The notes under the pieces are model-generated. The model searched no databases, was not told the origin of the DNA, and saw only the letters and a program-made list of their open reading frames with translations. A DNA stretch of 64,000 nt from a bacterium (lineage in GTDB: Bacteria; SAR324; XYD2-FULL-50-16): assembly GCA_018829445.1 (NCBI GenBank), contig JAHJTV010000087.1, positions 124,001 to 188,000 of the forward strand. The letters run 5' to 3'. Each line of letters opens with the position of its first letter. Within the stretch, counting starts at the first letter, position 1. The position numbers were made by a program, and so were the translations under genes. Positions 37,115-45,727 of this stretch are shown here, piece by piece.

Positions 37115-37861
37115 ATGAATGATTATAAACCGATAAAACAGCAGAAAACATCAGATCTTATTGTCCGTGAGATTTGGGACATGATTCTACAGGGCAAATT
37201 GAAACCCGGAGACAAGTTACCTCCAGAACGTGAGTTGGTAAAAAAGTTTGAAGTAAGCATGGTGACACTTCGCGAAGCCCTTAAAACTCTCGAAATATAC
37301 GGCCATATTTCAAAAAAGAGAGGGGTACAGGGGGGAAGTGTTATTTTGGATATTGCCCCCACCAGCGGTATAAATCTTTTGGTTGATTTCCTGAAATCGA
37401 AAAAATACACATTGAATGATTTGATAGAAGCCAAGAGCATAATAGATCCGTTGATCGCAGAAATGGCATCTAGTCAATTGACGAAAAAAGATAAAAAAGC
37501 ATTGTCTGCCCTGGTTGAAAAACATGAAAAAGACTACCGGGAGAGAGGTACTTCAAGAGCTGGTTGGGAGTTTTACACTCTTTTAGGTAAAATTACCAAA
37601 AATCCAATTTTGATTGTGATATCAGAATTGATTACAAGTTTAATAATGGAAAAAGAGTTTTCAATGGGTATAGGCGATCTTGAAAGTCCTTCAGAAGTAG
37701 AGTTGGAGTATAACCGATCGGCTTTAGAATCTCATAAAAGAGTGGTGGAGGCATTTCTGTCAGAAAACAAATCGCAGATTAAGATGGAAATGCTACGGAA
37801 CAATGAGAATTTTTCCTCCGAGATTCGTAAAATCCAGGAACTACGAAAACCGTCCGTCTGA
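37115..37861 (+). CDS. FadR-subfamily GntR transcriptional regulator
   Basis: A 248-residue regulator. The winged-helix N-terminus has the GntR motif (LKPGDKLPPERELVKKFEVS, VTLREALKTLEIYG). The FCD-like helical domain (about 95-240) is poorer in the usual metal-binding His residues than its paralogue at 21.4 kb. It is divergent from the nitrilase-liv operon and is the obvious candidate controller. No TGGT-N3-ACCA palindrome was found in the 36821-37114 gap, so its operator probably differs. Confidence 0.85.
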   Translation: MNDYKPIKQQKTSDLIVREIWDMILQGKLKPGDKLPPERELVKKFEVSMVTLREALKTLEIYGHISKKRGVQGGSVILDIAPTSGINLLVDFLKSKKYTLNDLIEAKSIIDPLIAEMASSQLTKKDKKALSALVEKHEKDYRERGTSRAGWEFYTLLGKITKNPILIVISELITSLIMEKEFSMGIGDLESPSEVELEYNRSALESHKRVVEAFLSENKSQIKMEMLRNNENFSSEIRKIQELRKPSV

Positions 37862-37971
37862 GCCACCGTTGTCGTTTTTTCCGGGCATTCAATCTGATAA
37901 CTATGGATAAAAACGGTCATCAGACAGCTGTGTTTTTGATAATCAATCACTCAAATAAATGCCTGGTTGAT

Positions 37972-38448
37972 CTAATGATATTTTTCCGGATGTAAAAGTT
38001 CATCCTCAGTTGCACTTGGATATTTTGGAGCTAATCCTACGACCACCAGCAAAAATGGTCTATCAACCCTTTTATGAATGAAAGGGCAATGAGGGAGGTG
38101 TTTCGGGATAAAGATTACCGTCGTTTTATCAAACACGTGTTTTTCACCGTCTATCTCGAACTCGATTTCTCCACCCAGATCACGAGGATTTTTAGGGTCG
38201 GTTCCGATAAAACATAATGCTTCGTCAAAATCGTGTGAATGCTCCCATTCAACCGGATCAGGATCTGGAATCTCAAATCTCCATCCGATGTCAATAATCA
38301 TTGGTGATCCTTTAACCAGATCAGCGTCTAAAAAGATCTCATCCGGAAAGGTTACCCCTCTGACTATTTTCTTAGTGGGATGAAAGGCGACACATTCAAC
38401 TTTAGGTTGGCTTATGATGTATTTCCCGTATTTACTTTTATCTTTCAT
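37972..38448 (-). CDS. small cupin-domain protein
   Basis: A 158-residue single cupin. Motif 1 is partly present (EHSHDFDEALCFIG, giving His, His and Glu as metal ligands), and motif 2 is PKHLPHCPF with the third His. Such proteins can be isomerases, dioxygenase-like enzymes or sensors. A GGAG lies 8 nt before the ATG. It sits between the GntR and LuxR regulators within the liv/nitrilase cluster and may act on the imported compound or its product. The reaction is unknown. Confidence 0.7.
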   Translation of the reverse strand: MKDKSKYGKYIISQPKVECVAFHPTKKIVRGVTFPDEIFLDADLVKGSPMIIDIGWRFEIPDPDPVEWEHSHDFDEALCFIGTDPKNPRDLGGEIEFEIDGEKHVFDKTTVIFIPKHLPHCPFIHKRVDRPFLLVVVGLAPKYPSATEDELLHPEKYH

Positions 38449-38563
38449 AATGTTTTCTCCAAAAATTTAAAGAGTTGGTTTTTACTGCTTGCATTTGCCC
38501 CGGGCTGTTTTACTCTGAATTCGGAAACACGATACCCTTACAAAATTATTTCAAGGGATAAAA

Positions 38564-39709
38564 ATGATTGATCCTATTTCTGAAAATCTAAAGGACCTGT
38601 TTGAAGTCATAAAGGCTCCCAATGGTTTCACTGATTCCGAGTCCTTCATGAAAACAGTCCTCAATAAGCTTTCAAAGGTCTTTTTTATGCATCAATCCAT
38701 GTTTGTATATAATAATGAAAACAGGGATGTTGCTTTTGTATTAAAAAATGTGGATAGGAGTAGTGTAAAAAAATACCTGGAATACTACTTCCGTCTCGAT
38801 CCAATCGGGATTCTCAAAGAAATATCCCATAATCCTCAACTTGTTCCCGGCGCATATTACCAGCACGGAATTGCTCATTTACAAAATATTGTATCTCCCG
38901 GGGTATATTTATCCTCTGAATACTATAACGAGTTTTTTAAGCCACAAAACGTTTTTCATGAAATGATCGGTTACCTGAAATCAAAAGAGGGAATACTTGG
39001 CATAGTTGGGGTGTATCGTCCAAAATCCTCATTTGGGTTCACAGAAGATGAGGTTCGTTTGATGCATTGGATTATTCCTTACATCTCATTGGCATTGAAC
39101 ACCATTCTGCTGAGTAACCGAATAGAAAGCCATCAATCGTTTTTTTCACTGCTCGAGCATCAATCCTCCGAAGGAATATTAATATTCGACTCTGCAATGA
39201 AGCTCTTGTTTAAAAACAAAAGATCAGAAGAATATTGTAATGAGTTAAGCAGCCATTTTCCTGACACTTTTTCCAGATATAATACAATTCCAAATATATT
39301 GGTAAAAGACTGTCTGGCATTAAAAGATGAAATTGAGAACTTTAAGAGTCTTTTTCCAACATTACCAAAGAACAGACTGATTCAATATAAAACAAAAGGG
39401 TTTTCTGTTCTTACTGAGTTGATCGAACAAAAGAACCATTCCATCACAAAACAGCTTTTTTTGATTCGAATAAAGGAAACAGCAGACAGAGTAAAAACGA
39501 TCGAGAAAAAAATTCAGGCACTATTTCATTTTACAGCAAGAGAAACAGAAATTATTCGATTGGTTTTTGAAGGATACAAAAATGTTGAAATCGCCAATAC
39601 TTTGTTCATTAGCGAAACAACAGTAAAAAATCATATGCGTCATATCTTTCAAAAGGCCAATGTTAAAAATCGAACTTCTCTCATCCATATTTTATCAACT
39701 TTCTCATAA
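38564..39709 (+). CDS. LuxR-type (FixJ/NarL-like HTH) transcriptional regulator
   Basis: A 381-residue protein. The first about 300 residues look like GAF/PAS-type sensing regions (LMHWIIPYISLALNTILL marks the end of the first) but no cofactor motif is clear. The last 65 residues are a LuxR HTH: FTARETEIIRLVFEGYKNVEIA, then SETTVKNHMRHIFQKANVKNRTSL. There is no receiver domain, so it is a one-component regulator. AAGGG precedes the ATG. It diverges from the cupin gene and may control either side of the cluster. Confidence 0.85.
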   Translation: MIDPISENLKDLFEVIKAPNGFTDSESFMKTVLNKLSKVFFMHQSMFVYNNENRDVAFVLKNVDRSSVKKYLEYYFRLDPIGILKEISHNPQLVPGAYYQHGIAHLQNIVSPGVYLSSEYYNEFFKPQNVFHEMIGYLKSKEGILGIVGVYRPKSSFGFTEDEVRLMHWIIPYISLALNTILLSNRIESHQSFFSLLEHQSSEGILIFDSAMKLLFKNKRSEEYCNELSSHFPDTFSRYNTIPNILVKDCLALKDEIENFKSLFPTLPKNRLIQYKTKGFSVLTELIEQKNHSITKQLFLIRIKETADRVKTIEKKIQALFHFTARETEIIRLVFEGYKNVEIANTLFISETTVKNHMRHIFQKANVKNRTSLIHILSTFS

Positions 39710-39756
39710 GGAACAGTCTCTTGATCCAGCATACTGATTAACTCACAAAAGCTTTA

Positions 39757-40533
39757 TCAGATGATTTGTGCAACTCCCAGTTTTTTATGTGCTTTAACAT
39801 AAAACTCTTCCTTTTGGTCTGTATGACCGGGACAAGTCCAAGGCATTTCATTGATATTTCTTAAAACTCGATCAAGATGGTGCCATGGGATTGATACAAT
39901 TTGAAGACCCGCAGGGTAAATCTTGTGTAGTTTCATCCCGTAACATAATCCGGTAGTTATATAATTTATTTTTCCTGTGACATAAGGGTAATTAAACAAC
40001 CAGTTACAACCGATCACATACGTCATTTTGCTTTCGATCAGATCCCCTGTGTCATACTGACAAGCTCTTAAAAGTCTTTCTGTTTGGTCGTAACTGTCAC
40101 AAGTGAGAATGAGTAGATCCGGATCAAACATCAGTTTATTTAGAGGTGCAAATCCGGTACTGTGTACGGATCCTTTTTCCAGATAGTGTAACTGTTGATA
40201 GATTCTTCTATTTGCACGTTCTTCCGGATATATTTGGAAAGCTGGCCCGATCCGGCCTCCACTTGCGACTGGATCGCGCTCTTCATGACCGGGTAAAAAC
40301 AGTCCCGGAATACAGGACTGATTGTCACTTTCCGCATAAAATGCCTTCCCGCGTTGAGCCTCTATCAGCATCTGACACCAGGCGATTTTTTTGTCCAGTT
40401 TTTTTAGTCCGTCCAAGTCGGGCTTTGTATTAAAAAACTTGAAACCAACCGGTGAATACTTGAATTCGAATTTTTCCAATATCTTAAAATCATGATCTCT
40501 CAGCTTATATCTCTCTTCATAATAATCTCCCAT
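39757..40533 (-). CDS. DUF169-family protein
   Basis: A 258-residue protein of the DUF169 family (Pfam 02596). It shows the family features: YSPVGFKFF near residue 30, WCQMLIEAQRGKAFYAESDNQ and SCIPGLFLPG (conserved Cys residues), and late TCPGHTD. Functions are unproven; members often lie with metal- or C1-metabolism genes. It has a strong AAGGAG site. It reads toward the LuxR regulator gene and away from the NTF2-like gene, as part of the same cluster. The conserved Cys hints at metal or thiol chemistry (inference). Confidence 0.75.
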   Translation of the reverse strand: MGDYYEERYKLRDHDFKILEKFEFKYSPVGFKFFNTKPDLDGLKKLDKKIAWCQMLIEAQRGKAFYAESDNQSCIPGLFLPGHEERDPVASGGRIGPAFQIYPEERANRRIYQQLHYLEKGSVHSTGFAPLNKLMFDPDLLILTCDSYDQTERLLRACQYDTGDLIESKMTYVIGCNWLFNYPYVTGKINYITTGLCYGMKLHKIYPAGLQIVSIPWHHLDRVLRNINEMPWTCPGHTDQKEEFYVKAHKKLGVAQII

Positions 40534-40625
40534 TTTTTCTCCTTTTTTGATTCACCCTTTAGATACCTAGGATATTGGATGCAAAGGGCTTCTTTAGTCG
40601 ATTTCAATATAAAATTAAGTGGTTT

Positions 40626-41000
40626 TCATTCCTGAGTAAATGTTTTACTAATAATGCTCCATTTACCTTCTTCCTTTAATAGGTGAAAAAAATTCGTGAA
40701 ATTCAATCCTAAAAACCCCTTCTCTTTTAATACAACGCTGGCGACACTTCCTGTCACCTCCAAAAACGTTATTTCGGCTATATAAGACTTCTCGCTTTGT
40801 TGTGAAGCTGGGTTTTTCTCAACAGCTTCAAAGAAAGGGTCCGGAGTCCCAATGTCCGTTTGTCCCTGTAAAAAACCGGACATTATAGCTTTTGGGTGAA
40901 ATATATCTTTCAATAAGGACACATTTCCAGTTCGTGATCCCTCTATATATGACTCGATGACTGCTTTTACCTTTTCAGTCTCTGAACGATCTTGATTCAT
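40626..41000 (-). CDS. NTF2-like / putative lumazine-binding (SnoaL-type) protein
   Basis: A 124-residue protein with the cone-shaped NTF2 fold pattern: N-terminal helix VKAVIESYIEGSRTGNVSLLKDIFHP, then beta strands ending FHLLKEEGKWSIISKTF. This ending is diagnostic of Lumazine_bd_2/DUF4440-like proteins. Members are small isomerases, dehydratases or detoxifying proteins. A GGGAGG site precedes the ATG. It is co-directional with DUF169 (92 bp apart), probably one transcript. Confidence 0.75.
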   Translation of the reverse strand: MNQDRSETEKVKAVIESYIEGSRTGNVSLLKDIFHPKAIMSGFLQGQTDIGTPDPFFEAVEKNPASQQSEKSYIAEITFLEVTGSVASVVLKEKGFLGLNFTNFFHLLKEEGKWSIISKTFTQE

Positions 41001-41646
41001 TGAAACCTCCCATTAATAAAAAGAAGATACTCCTGTTATTCGAAGCCTGATTCAATCGTTTAATTAGCTTTAAAAAGAAGAACACTGATAAATCCACCGG
41101 CACTTTATTGGTAATCCTACGCTTTCGAGAATCATATTAGATCGGATCAATTTCTAATTCTATAGTACTAAAGGATCATTTTTTAGATTACGTTCATTTT
41201 CCTCGAGGAAGAGCAATTGGCACTTCTGCACCGGGTTCCCATTGTTCCCGCTGTCATGATCGGCTTTTTAGAGGGGGCAGCTCAATTCTGAAGAATATTA
41301 CCCGCGATTACGACTCCAAGTATCCGACCGTTGTGTTACCACTACTACTTATGCTGAAGGTTGAGTTTGGTGAGCCCTTTGAACCAGGTGATTACCATGG
41401 TCTTGAATTGAACAAAACGGAAGAATTCCGGGTTACCATCAAAGTGTTCCGTCCCAGGGTAACTGCGTTAATGCAGTAGACTAAACCGTCTCAAATGGGG
41501 GAAGTACAAGTAGATATAAACAAACCGGTATTATTAAAATCCGATTGAAGCAGCTATCGCAATTGAGTTTCTTGAAGTGGATTTTGCAGCATATTTAAAA
41601 TCCCTGATTATTAAGGAAGATGGAATTACAATTTTTTGGACAATTG
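41001..41646. other. 646-bp region with degraded coding sequence
   Basis: No intact gene. On the plus strand around 41205-41480, two frames carry protein-like text broken by shifts (LLHRVPIVPAVMIGFLEG, then later LKVEFGEPFEPGDYHGLELN and FRVTIKVFRPRVTAL). I do not recognise the family. It marks the left edge of the decayed accessory zone. Confidence 0.4.
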
Positions 41647-42015
41647 TTATCTCCAGGTTTTGTTTTTGAAGTAATCCGACGGCTGATCGGTGTGATACGA
41701 AAAGGTTTCCGGTGGATACTCTCCGATTATTATTTCAGCCTTCAGCTCAAGAATATCCGCATATTCTGCTGCCCTCACCAGCAAACTTCGCGTGCTTTTT
41801 AAGATCTGTTTCTGCTTTTTCACCGCTTTGAAATCTCTGGACCAATAGCTAGTGGTTGAAACGGATAGATTATTATGATTTATTACTTCCACATTTTCAC
41901 CCACTTGCCAAAATCCAGCTTCCATTGTCTCATCAAACTTCCGACGCTGCTCTTTGGGTGATTTCATCTTTAAACACTGAACTATCATTGTTACTCTGAT
42001 CAACGAATTATCCAT
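41647..42015 (-). CDS. hypothetical protein, unrecognised
   Basis: A 122-residue protein with no signal peptide or membrane segment. Its text alternates hydrophobic and charged residues and has a basic stretch RDFKAVKKQKQILKSTRS. I see no family motif. The ATG at 42015 has GGA 7 nt upstream; an ATG at 42030 is an alternative. It is co-directional with another unrecognised protein 140 bp upstream, with which it may form a unit. Confidence 0.5.
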   Translation of the reverse strand: MDNSLIRVTMIVQCLKMKSPKEQRRKFDETMEAGFWQVGENVEVINHNNLSVSTTSYWSRDFKAVKKQKQILKSTRSLLVRAAEYADILELKAEIIIGEYPPETFSYHTDQPSDYFKNKTWR

Positions 42016-42154
42016 GATTTTGCATTCCAATTACAATTTATAGAAAAGCTTCAATTTCCAGACAAGCCGTGCTTCTTTGTTGCTCTCTCCATAAGTAGCA
42101 GTTAGTTATGGAAGTGGAGAAAAAATGAGGATTATAGCTGAATACTGCCACCAG

Positions 42155-42979
42155 CTATGCACCGACATCGGCTGCCAGTCTGTTTGCGACCAGATTCAAG
42201 GCTTGCTTTCTGATGTTGGGCTGAGGGGCCAGCAGTGTTTTGAGGGCAGATTTTTGTGTTTCGTCTCCTTTGACCACATACAATCTCATACAAAGGCGGT
42301 AAATGGACTGAATTCGTTTTTCCAACAACGTGGAAGAGAACCCCTTTTTATCGATATCCTGTTGGAGAAATCTTACTTCAGCTAAGGCGAGGGACTGAAT
42401 AACTTTTTTAATATTCTGCACGAATTGACTTGATTCACTGGTTGTCAAATAAAAATCTGCCATGTTCAATACTTCTTCCAGTTTCTTAACCTGAGCCATT
42501 ACACGTTTATCTGACTCTTTTATGATCAACTGGATTTCTTGAGTCAAGGCGGGAAGGATGTTCAGGTAGGGGAATTTAGTTAGTTTTGATTTGCTGAAGT
42601 TTTTTGGTCTGTCTTGTTGTCTGTGAAAGAACTCGCTGGCGGTTTCCGCTTTAAAAAATAACCAGAAATTACCTTCTTTGCTGACCAGCCCAACAATGGT
42701 TTCTTCCACAAATAAGAAAATTTCCCTCTTTCGAAGAAAATACTGTTCAAATTTTTCCCAGTCCTGTTCAAACACATGAGGCTTTAATAGATCGGCACTG
42801 GTACGTTCATCCACAATGAACCACCAGGGACTCTTGGTCATATCGACCTTACTTGACTTTCCTTCACTGATCACACGACTGAATTCAGAGGCGATTTGAG
42901 CGGTTTGGCTGATGAGAGTGCGATTAAAAATCACACTTTGAGTTTCCAAACTAGCGTCGCATGCGGGTTCTGTCTTCAT
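42155..42979 (-). CDS. hypothetical protein, unrecognised
   Basis: A 274-residue soluble protein, largely helical by composition, without signal peptide. Aromatic-rich middle (NFWLFFKAETASEFFH) and Lys/Arg-rich C-terminal half (VMAQVKKLEEVL and later). No motif was recognised. It could be a phage- or plasmid-type accessory protein, given the surrounding toxin-antitoxin and IS remains. The start is uncertain because no clear ribosome site precedes the ATG at 42979. Confidence 0.5.
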   Translation of the reverse strand: MKTEPACDASLETQSVIFNRTLISQTAQIASEFSRVISEGKSSKVDMTKSPWWFIVDERTSADLLKPHVFEQDWEKFEQYFLRKREIFLFVEETIVGLVSKEGNFWLFFKAETASEFFHRQQDRPKNFSKSKLTKFPYLNILPALTQEIQLIIKESDKRVMAQVKKLEEVLNMADFYLTTSESSQFVQNIKKVIQSLALAEVRFLQQDIDKKGFSSTLLEKRIQSIYRLCMRLYVVKGDETQKSALKTLLAPQPNIRKQALNLVANRLAADVGA

Positions 42980-43227
42980 GTGTCTATCTGTTCTTGTGTG
43001 ATCTAAATATTGTTTTCAGCAGAATCTCAAGTATATTTACAATATAAACATTTTAAAAGTCAAATGGTTAGCGTTGAACATATGTCAATCGCCTCCGCTA
43101 GATATTGAACAGGAATGAAAAGCGGTGAATCATCAGAATTTGATAATAGCATGAAGCGATTTAATATCTTAACCAAAAACCATGTAAGTCGTCCCGATAT
43201 TTTTTTGCAGAATGAATTATGTAATAC

Positions 43228-43280
43228 GTTCCCGAAACTCACAATAAAGTCATGGCAGACTTTCCAAAAGACGATTCAAC
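43228..43280. repeat. diverged repeat, copy 1
   Basis: About 53 bp starting gttcccgaaactcacaat, roughly 80 percent identical to 52385-52437. Differences are mostly transitions, as in an old duplication. Here it runs into the PIN relic. Confidence 0.6.
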
Positions 43281-43395
43281 AGATGCACTACACCTAGCAA
43301 TAGCTGCACAAAATGAATCCTTACTTCTCACAACAGACATTAAACTTGCTTAATCTGCAGAAGCACTCAGTATTGCAGTCACATTGATTTCCTAA
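43252..43395 (+). pseudogene. PIN-domain toxin relic
   Basis: The frame reads DDSTDALHLAIAAQNESLLLT then TDIKLA, a stop, SAEALSIAVTLIS. This is the C-terminal third of a PIN-domain (VapC-type) ribonuclease, with the conserved acidic DALHLA and TTD residues. A TAA interrupts it after KLA and no N-terminal half is found. It is a dead toxin gene. Confidence 0.75.
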
Positions 43396-43543
43396 CTTGT
43401 AAATCATTTTTACCTCCCAACTTGAGGATGAGCTGCGGTAGGGATGTGTACCCATAATTTTGAGTAGTGCAGGGTTTTATATTACCGACCAATTCTAAAT
43501 ATTAGGTATGCTATTGCCTGATTCTTACAGAATTATTTACATT

Positions 43544-43572
43544 TCCTTCCATAGCAAAAAGCTATGGAAGGA
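43544..43572. terminator. strong stem-loop
   Basis: A 12-bp perfect stem (tccttccatagc / gctatggaagga) with an AAAAA loop, 16 bp beyond the end of the fragment at 43588. There is no T-tract on either side beyond short runs, so it may be a terminator or a repeat remnant. Confidence 0.5.
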
Positions 43573-43587
43573 GGAAGCTTATAAAAT

Positions 43588-43830
43588 CTAAAACTTGATT
43601 TGTTCTATTATCCAAGTTTCTTGAAAGTTATTTGAAAAATCTTGATTAATCACGAAATGTTTTTTGTCTGGCGTTAATGCTACAGTTGTACTTGGAGCTA
43701 TATCTTTAGAGTTTGTTACTTTGGCTGTTTTCCAGTCATTCTTTCCCGATAATTCAATTAACATATTTCCTCCTGGAGATATTCCATTATTCGTTATGCC
43801 AACAACACTTCCTTTAGCGTTAATAAACAT
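43588..43830 (-). pseudogene. C-terminal fragment of an unrecognised protein
   Basis: The frame is open from about 43905 to 43588 without a good start codon before the ATG at 43830. The text (SVVGITNNGIS, VALTPDKKHFVINQDF) has the look of beta-propeller blades, with PDKKHFV like a WD/YVTN-type turn. It is probably the tail of a truncated propeller protein. Low certainty. Confidence 0.35.
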
Positions 43831-44112
43831 TCCATCAAAACCGGTATAACCTGAATTTGAAATATCTGCGATTTTAGCTGATTTTGGATCATTTACTGAC
43901 GATAATCGTCATTCTGTTGCTTAATAAAAACTAACTGATTTAACTTGTCATTTTGGATCGATTTTCATTGTCTGAAGGTCAGTTCAATTTCCCGAAAGCT
44001 GAAACCTTCAATTCAAGACTGGACATTGAATCATACTTGAAAATTATATATTGAAGGTATATAATTTATATAAATTTTCAACCATTCATTGACATCAAGA
44101 AGAAGGATACTG

Positions 44113-44385
44113 GTGAGATTTGAATTTGATCCGAACAAAAGCAGGACCAATCAGGATAAACATGGAATTGACTTTATTGAGGCTCAACAACTCTGGAACG
44201 ACCCTGATTTGATTGAAATACCTTCTCGATCTTTGGATGAAGAACGATTCATGATCATCGGGAAGATATTGGAAAAGGCATGGTCAGCAATTGTTACTTA
44301 CCGTAATAATTATATAAGGATTATCTCAGTCAGGCGGTCAAGAGAAAAGGAGATGGAAATCTATGAAAAAGCAAAAAGCAACTGA
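44113..44385 (+). CDS. brnT: BrnT-family type II toxin (RelE-like RNase)
   Basis: A ribosome-independent RNase toxin of 90 residues. The family start FEFDPNKSRTNQDKHGIDF is complete, and the C-terminal IRIISVRRSREKEMEIYE matches the conserved active-site block with paired Arg. GTG at 44113 is preferred, with AAGG 6 nt upstream; the longer frame would use a TTG at 44089. It overlaps the antitoxin gene by 23 bp, the normal brnTA arrangement. Confidence 0.9.
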   Translation: MRFEFDPNKSRTNQDKHGIDFIEAQQLWNDPDLIEIPSRSLDEERFMIIGKILEKAWSAIVTYRNNYIRIISVRRSREKEMEIYEKAKSN

Positions 44386-44599
44386 AATCGATAAACGATT
44401 TGATGATGGTGAAGAGGTACTGGAGTACTTCGATCTGTCCAAAATCAGAAAACCTAATGAAGAGATCAAGCGAATCAATGTTGATTTTCCAATTTGGATG
44501 GTTGAAAGCCTTGATCGAAGGGCTAAACACCTGGGTGTTAATAGACAATCCGTAATTAAAATGTGGATTGCTGAGAAATTGGAGTCAAACACCCAATAA
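44363..44599 (+). CDS. brnA: BrnA-family antitoxin
   Basis: A 78-residue antitoxin with a C-terminal ribbon-helix-helix segment (INVDFPIWMVESLDRRAKHLG, VNRQSVIKMWIAEKL). The N-terminal part wraps the toxin in this family. It is translationally coupled to brnT and likely autorepresses the operon. Confidence 0.88.
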   Translation: MKKQKATEIDKRFDDGEEVLEYFDLSKIRKPNEEIKRINVDFPIWMVESLDRRAKHLGVNRQSVIKMWIAEKLESNTQ

Positions 44600-44643
44600 T
44601 CCTGAGGAGTTCAGATATCGGGGGATACTGGAGTGTTTTATTA

Positions 44644-44671
44644 TGGTGCCCCCACCAGGACTCGAACCTGG
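44644..44671 (-). other. 3'-terminal tRNA fragment
   Basis: Read on the minus strand this is a complete T-arm (CCAGG-TTCGAGT-CCTGG) followed by TGGGGGCACCA, i.e. the 3' acceptor strand and CCA. No D-arm or anticodon arm precedes it: the adjacent sequence is unrelated and contains the ggggtcag repeat core. It is a partial tRNA, as left by elements that integrate at tRNA 3' ends. Confidence 0.75.
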
Positions 44672-44693
44672 AGCAGAGTGGTGCGACCGTGAA

Positions 44694-44716
44694 GGGGTCA
44701 GGCTTGCGTTATTGCG
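44694..44716. repeat. dispersed ggggtcag-type repeat end
   Basis: aggggtcaggcttgcgttat shares its first nine bases with each arm of the palindrome at 6761-6816 and with the inverted end near 61394-61403. It abuts the tRNA fragment. Confidence 0.45.
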
Positions 44717-44990
44717 TAAATATGCATAGAATTCTGAAAATATAGGAAATAATTTCGTTTAGGATTTTCTCCATTCTGGTCTTCCAACCGACCACCTACC
44801 CCCGAAACCCAATAATACCAGCATAGTTTCTTTTTCCACCATTTTACACCAATACCTTCGTTATCAGTCATTTCGCTTGTTGTAACTCCATCAAATCATA
44901 GCTATTCCTTTTTTTCTCAAGTTTTTTGTCTGAAGAGTCGTTTGCCCCGGTTGTTAACGGAAGAGTTGATTTTTAAATTATTTGGGCAGG

Positions 44991-45097
44991 ATTCTCCCGT
45001 TATTTAAAAGTATGATTGTCAGATTATTTTAACTTTTCTCACACTACTTGAAATCATTCTCAGATTATTGAACTGGATTCTCACTCTATTTGGTGTA
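44991..45097. repeat. tandem about 21-bp repeats at a transposon end
   Basis: Units beginning attntca start at 45015, 45035, 45056 and 45077, with a weaker one at 44991. Each continues with an A/T-rich .nattatt-type core. A row of 20-21 bp sites is what transposase-binding ends of Tn7/Tn5053/Mu-like elements look like. It sits downstream of the ATPase relic. Confidence 0.65.
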
Positions 45098-45132
45098 AAA
45101 CAAGAGCTGTCAGGGGATCAGCTCTTCATAAA

Positions 45133-45450
45133 TTAAAAGATTTCAGACGATGCCATTTGTACATGTTCCGGGATAACTTGAGAAGCCTTATCAACAGCAG
45201 CGGCGATTAAAGCCCCCCTGGCAAGGTTGTTGGCTTTACGGTAAATACCACCTGACCCCTGATAAATCGCTGTCAATGCGGCGTCAGCAAAAAGCTGGGT
45301 GTTTATAACGGCTATGCTTAAATGGTGATTCAGATACTGATCCACTTCATCTTTTTTCACAGCATTTGAAGAACCACGGGCAACCACACGCGAAGCAAGG
45401 GGCAGCGCCTTTTGGTATCTCAAGTTATCTTCCAGATTGATTTGCCCCAC
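45133..45450 (-). pseudogene. transposon AAA-type ATPase relic (ExeA/TniB-like), C-terminal part
   Basis: About 105 codons, starting only from a GTG. The text VGQINLEDNLRYQKALPLASRV, then VDQYLNHHLSIA, LFADAALTAIYQGSGGIYRKAN and NLARGALIAAA is the sensor-2/lid part of ExeA-like AAA ATPases encoded by transposons. The Walker A and B parts are missing, so it is a truncated remnant. It pairs with the tandem repeats beside it. Confidence 0.7.
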
Positions 45451-45727
45451 TAGGCTAATCGGTAACCAGGGTTGTCAATGGACAAAAAATCTGACCCACC
45501 CTAGGCTTTAAAATCAACACTCGCTCTTCAGTTCTGTTTTTCCGGCTCTATTCAGCCAGATAGGATTAGCCCGTGCAAAACACATCAATACAAGTGACAT
45601 GTTTAGATCATTGTCATTGGAAAATATTATGTGTATATCTGTCAGTTCCTTGGGTGTTGCTATCAGGTTTGTAACTGGATTTTAATGTTCTTTTTCAGAG
45701 CTGTTTTATAGATATAATGGATGTAAT

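Noticed and set aside
43060..43242. A 60-codon minus-strand frame beside the PIN relic
   Set aside because: It overlaps the diverged repeat, shows no family match, and lacks a ribosome site.
44600..44760. A complete tRNA gene on the minus strand
   Set aside because: Only the T-arm and acceptor 3' strand are present; no anticodon or D-arm could be folded from the adjoining sequence.
44991..45097. A CRISPR array
   Set aside because: The units are about 21 bp with no unique spacers between repeats, are degenerate, and have no cas genes nearby; they fit transposase-binding sites better.
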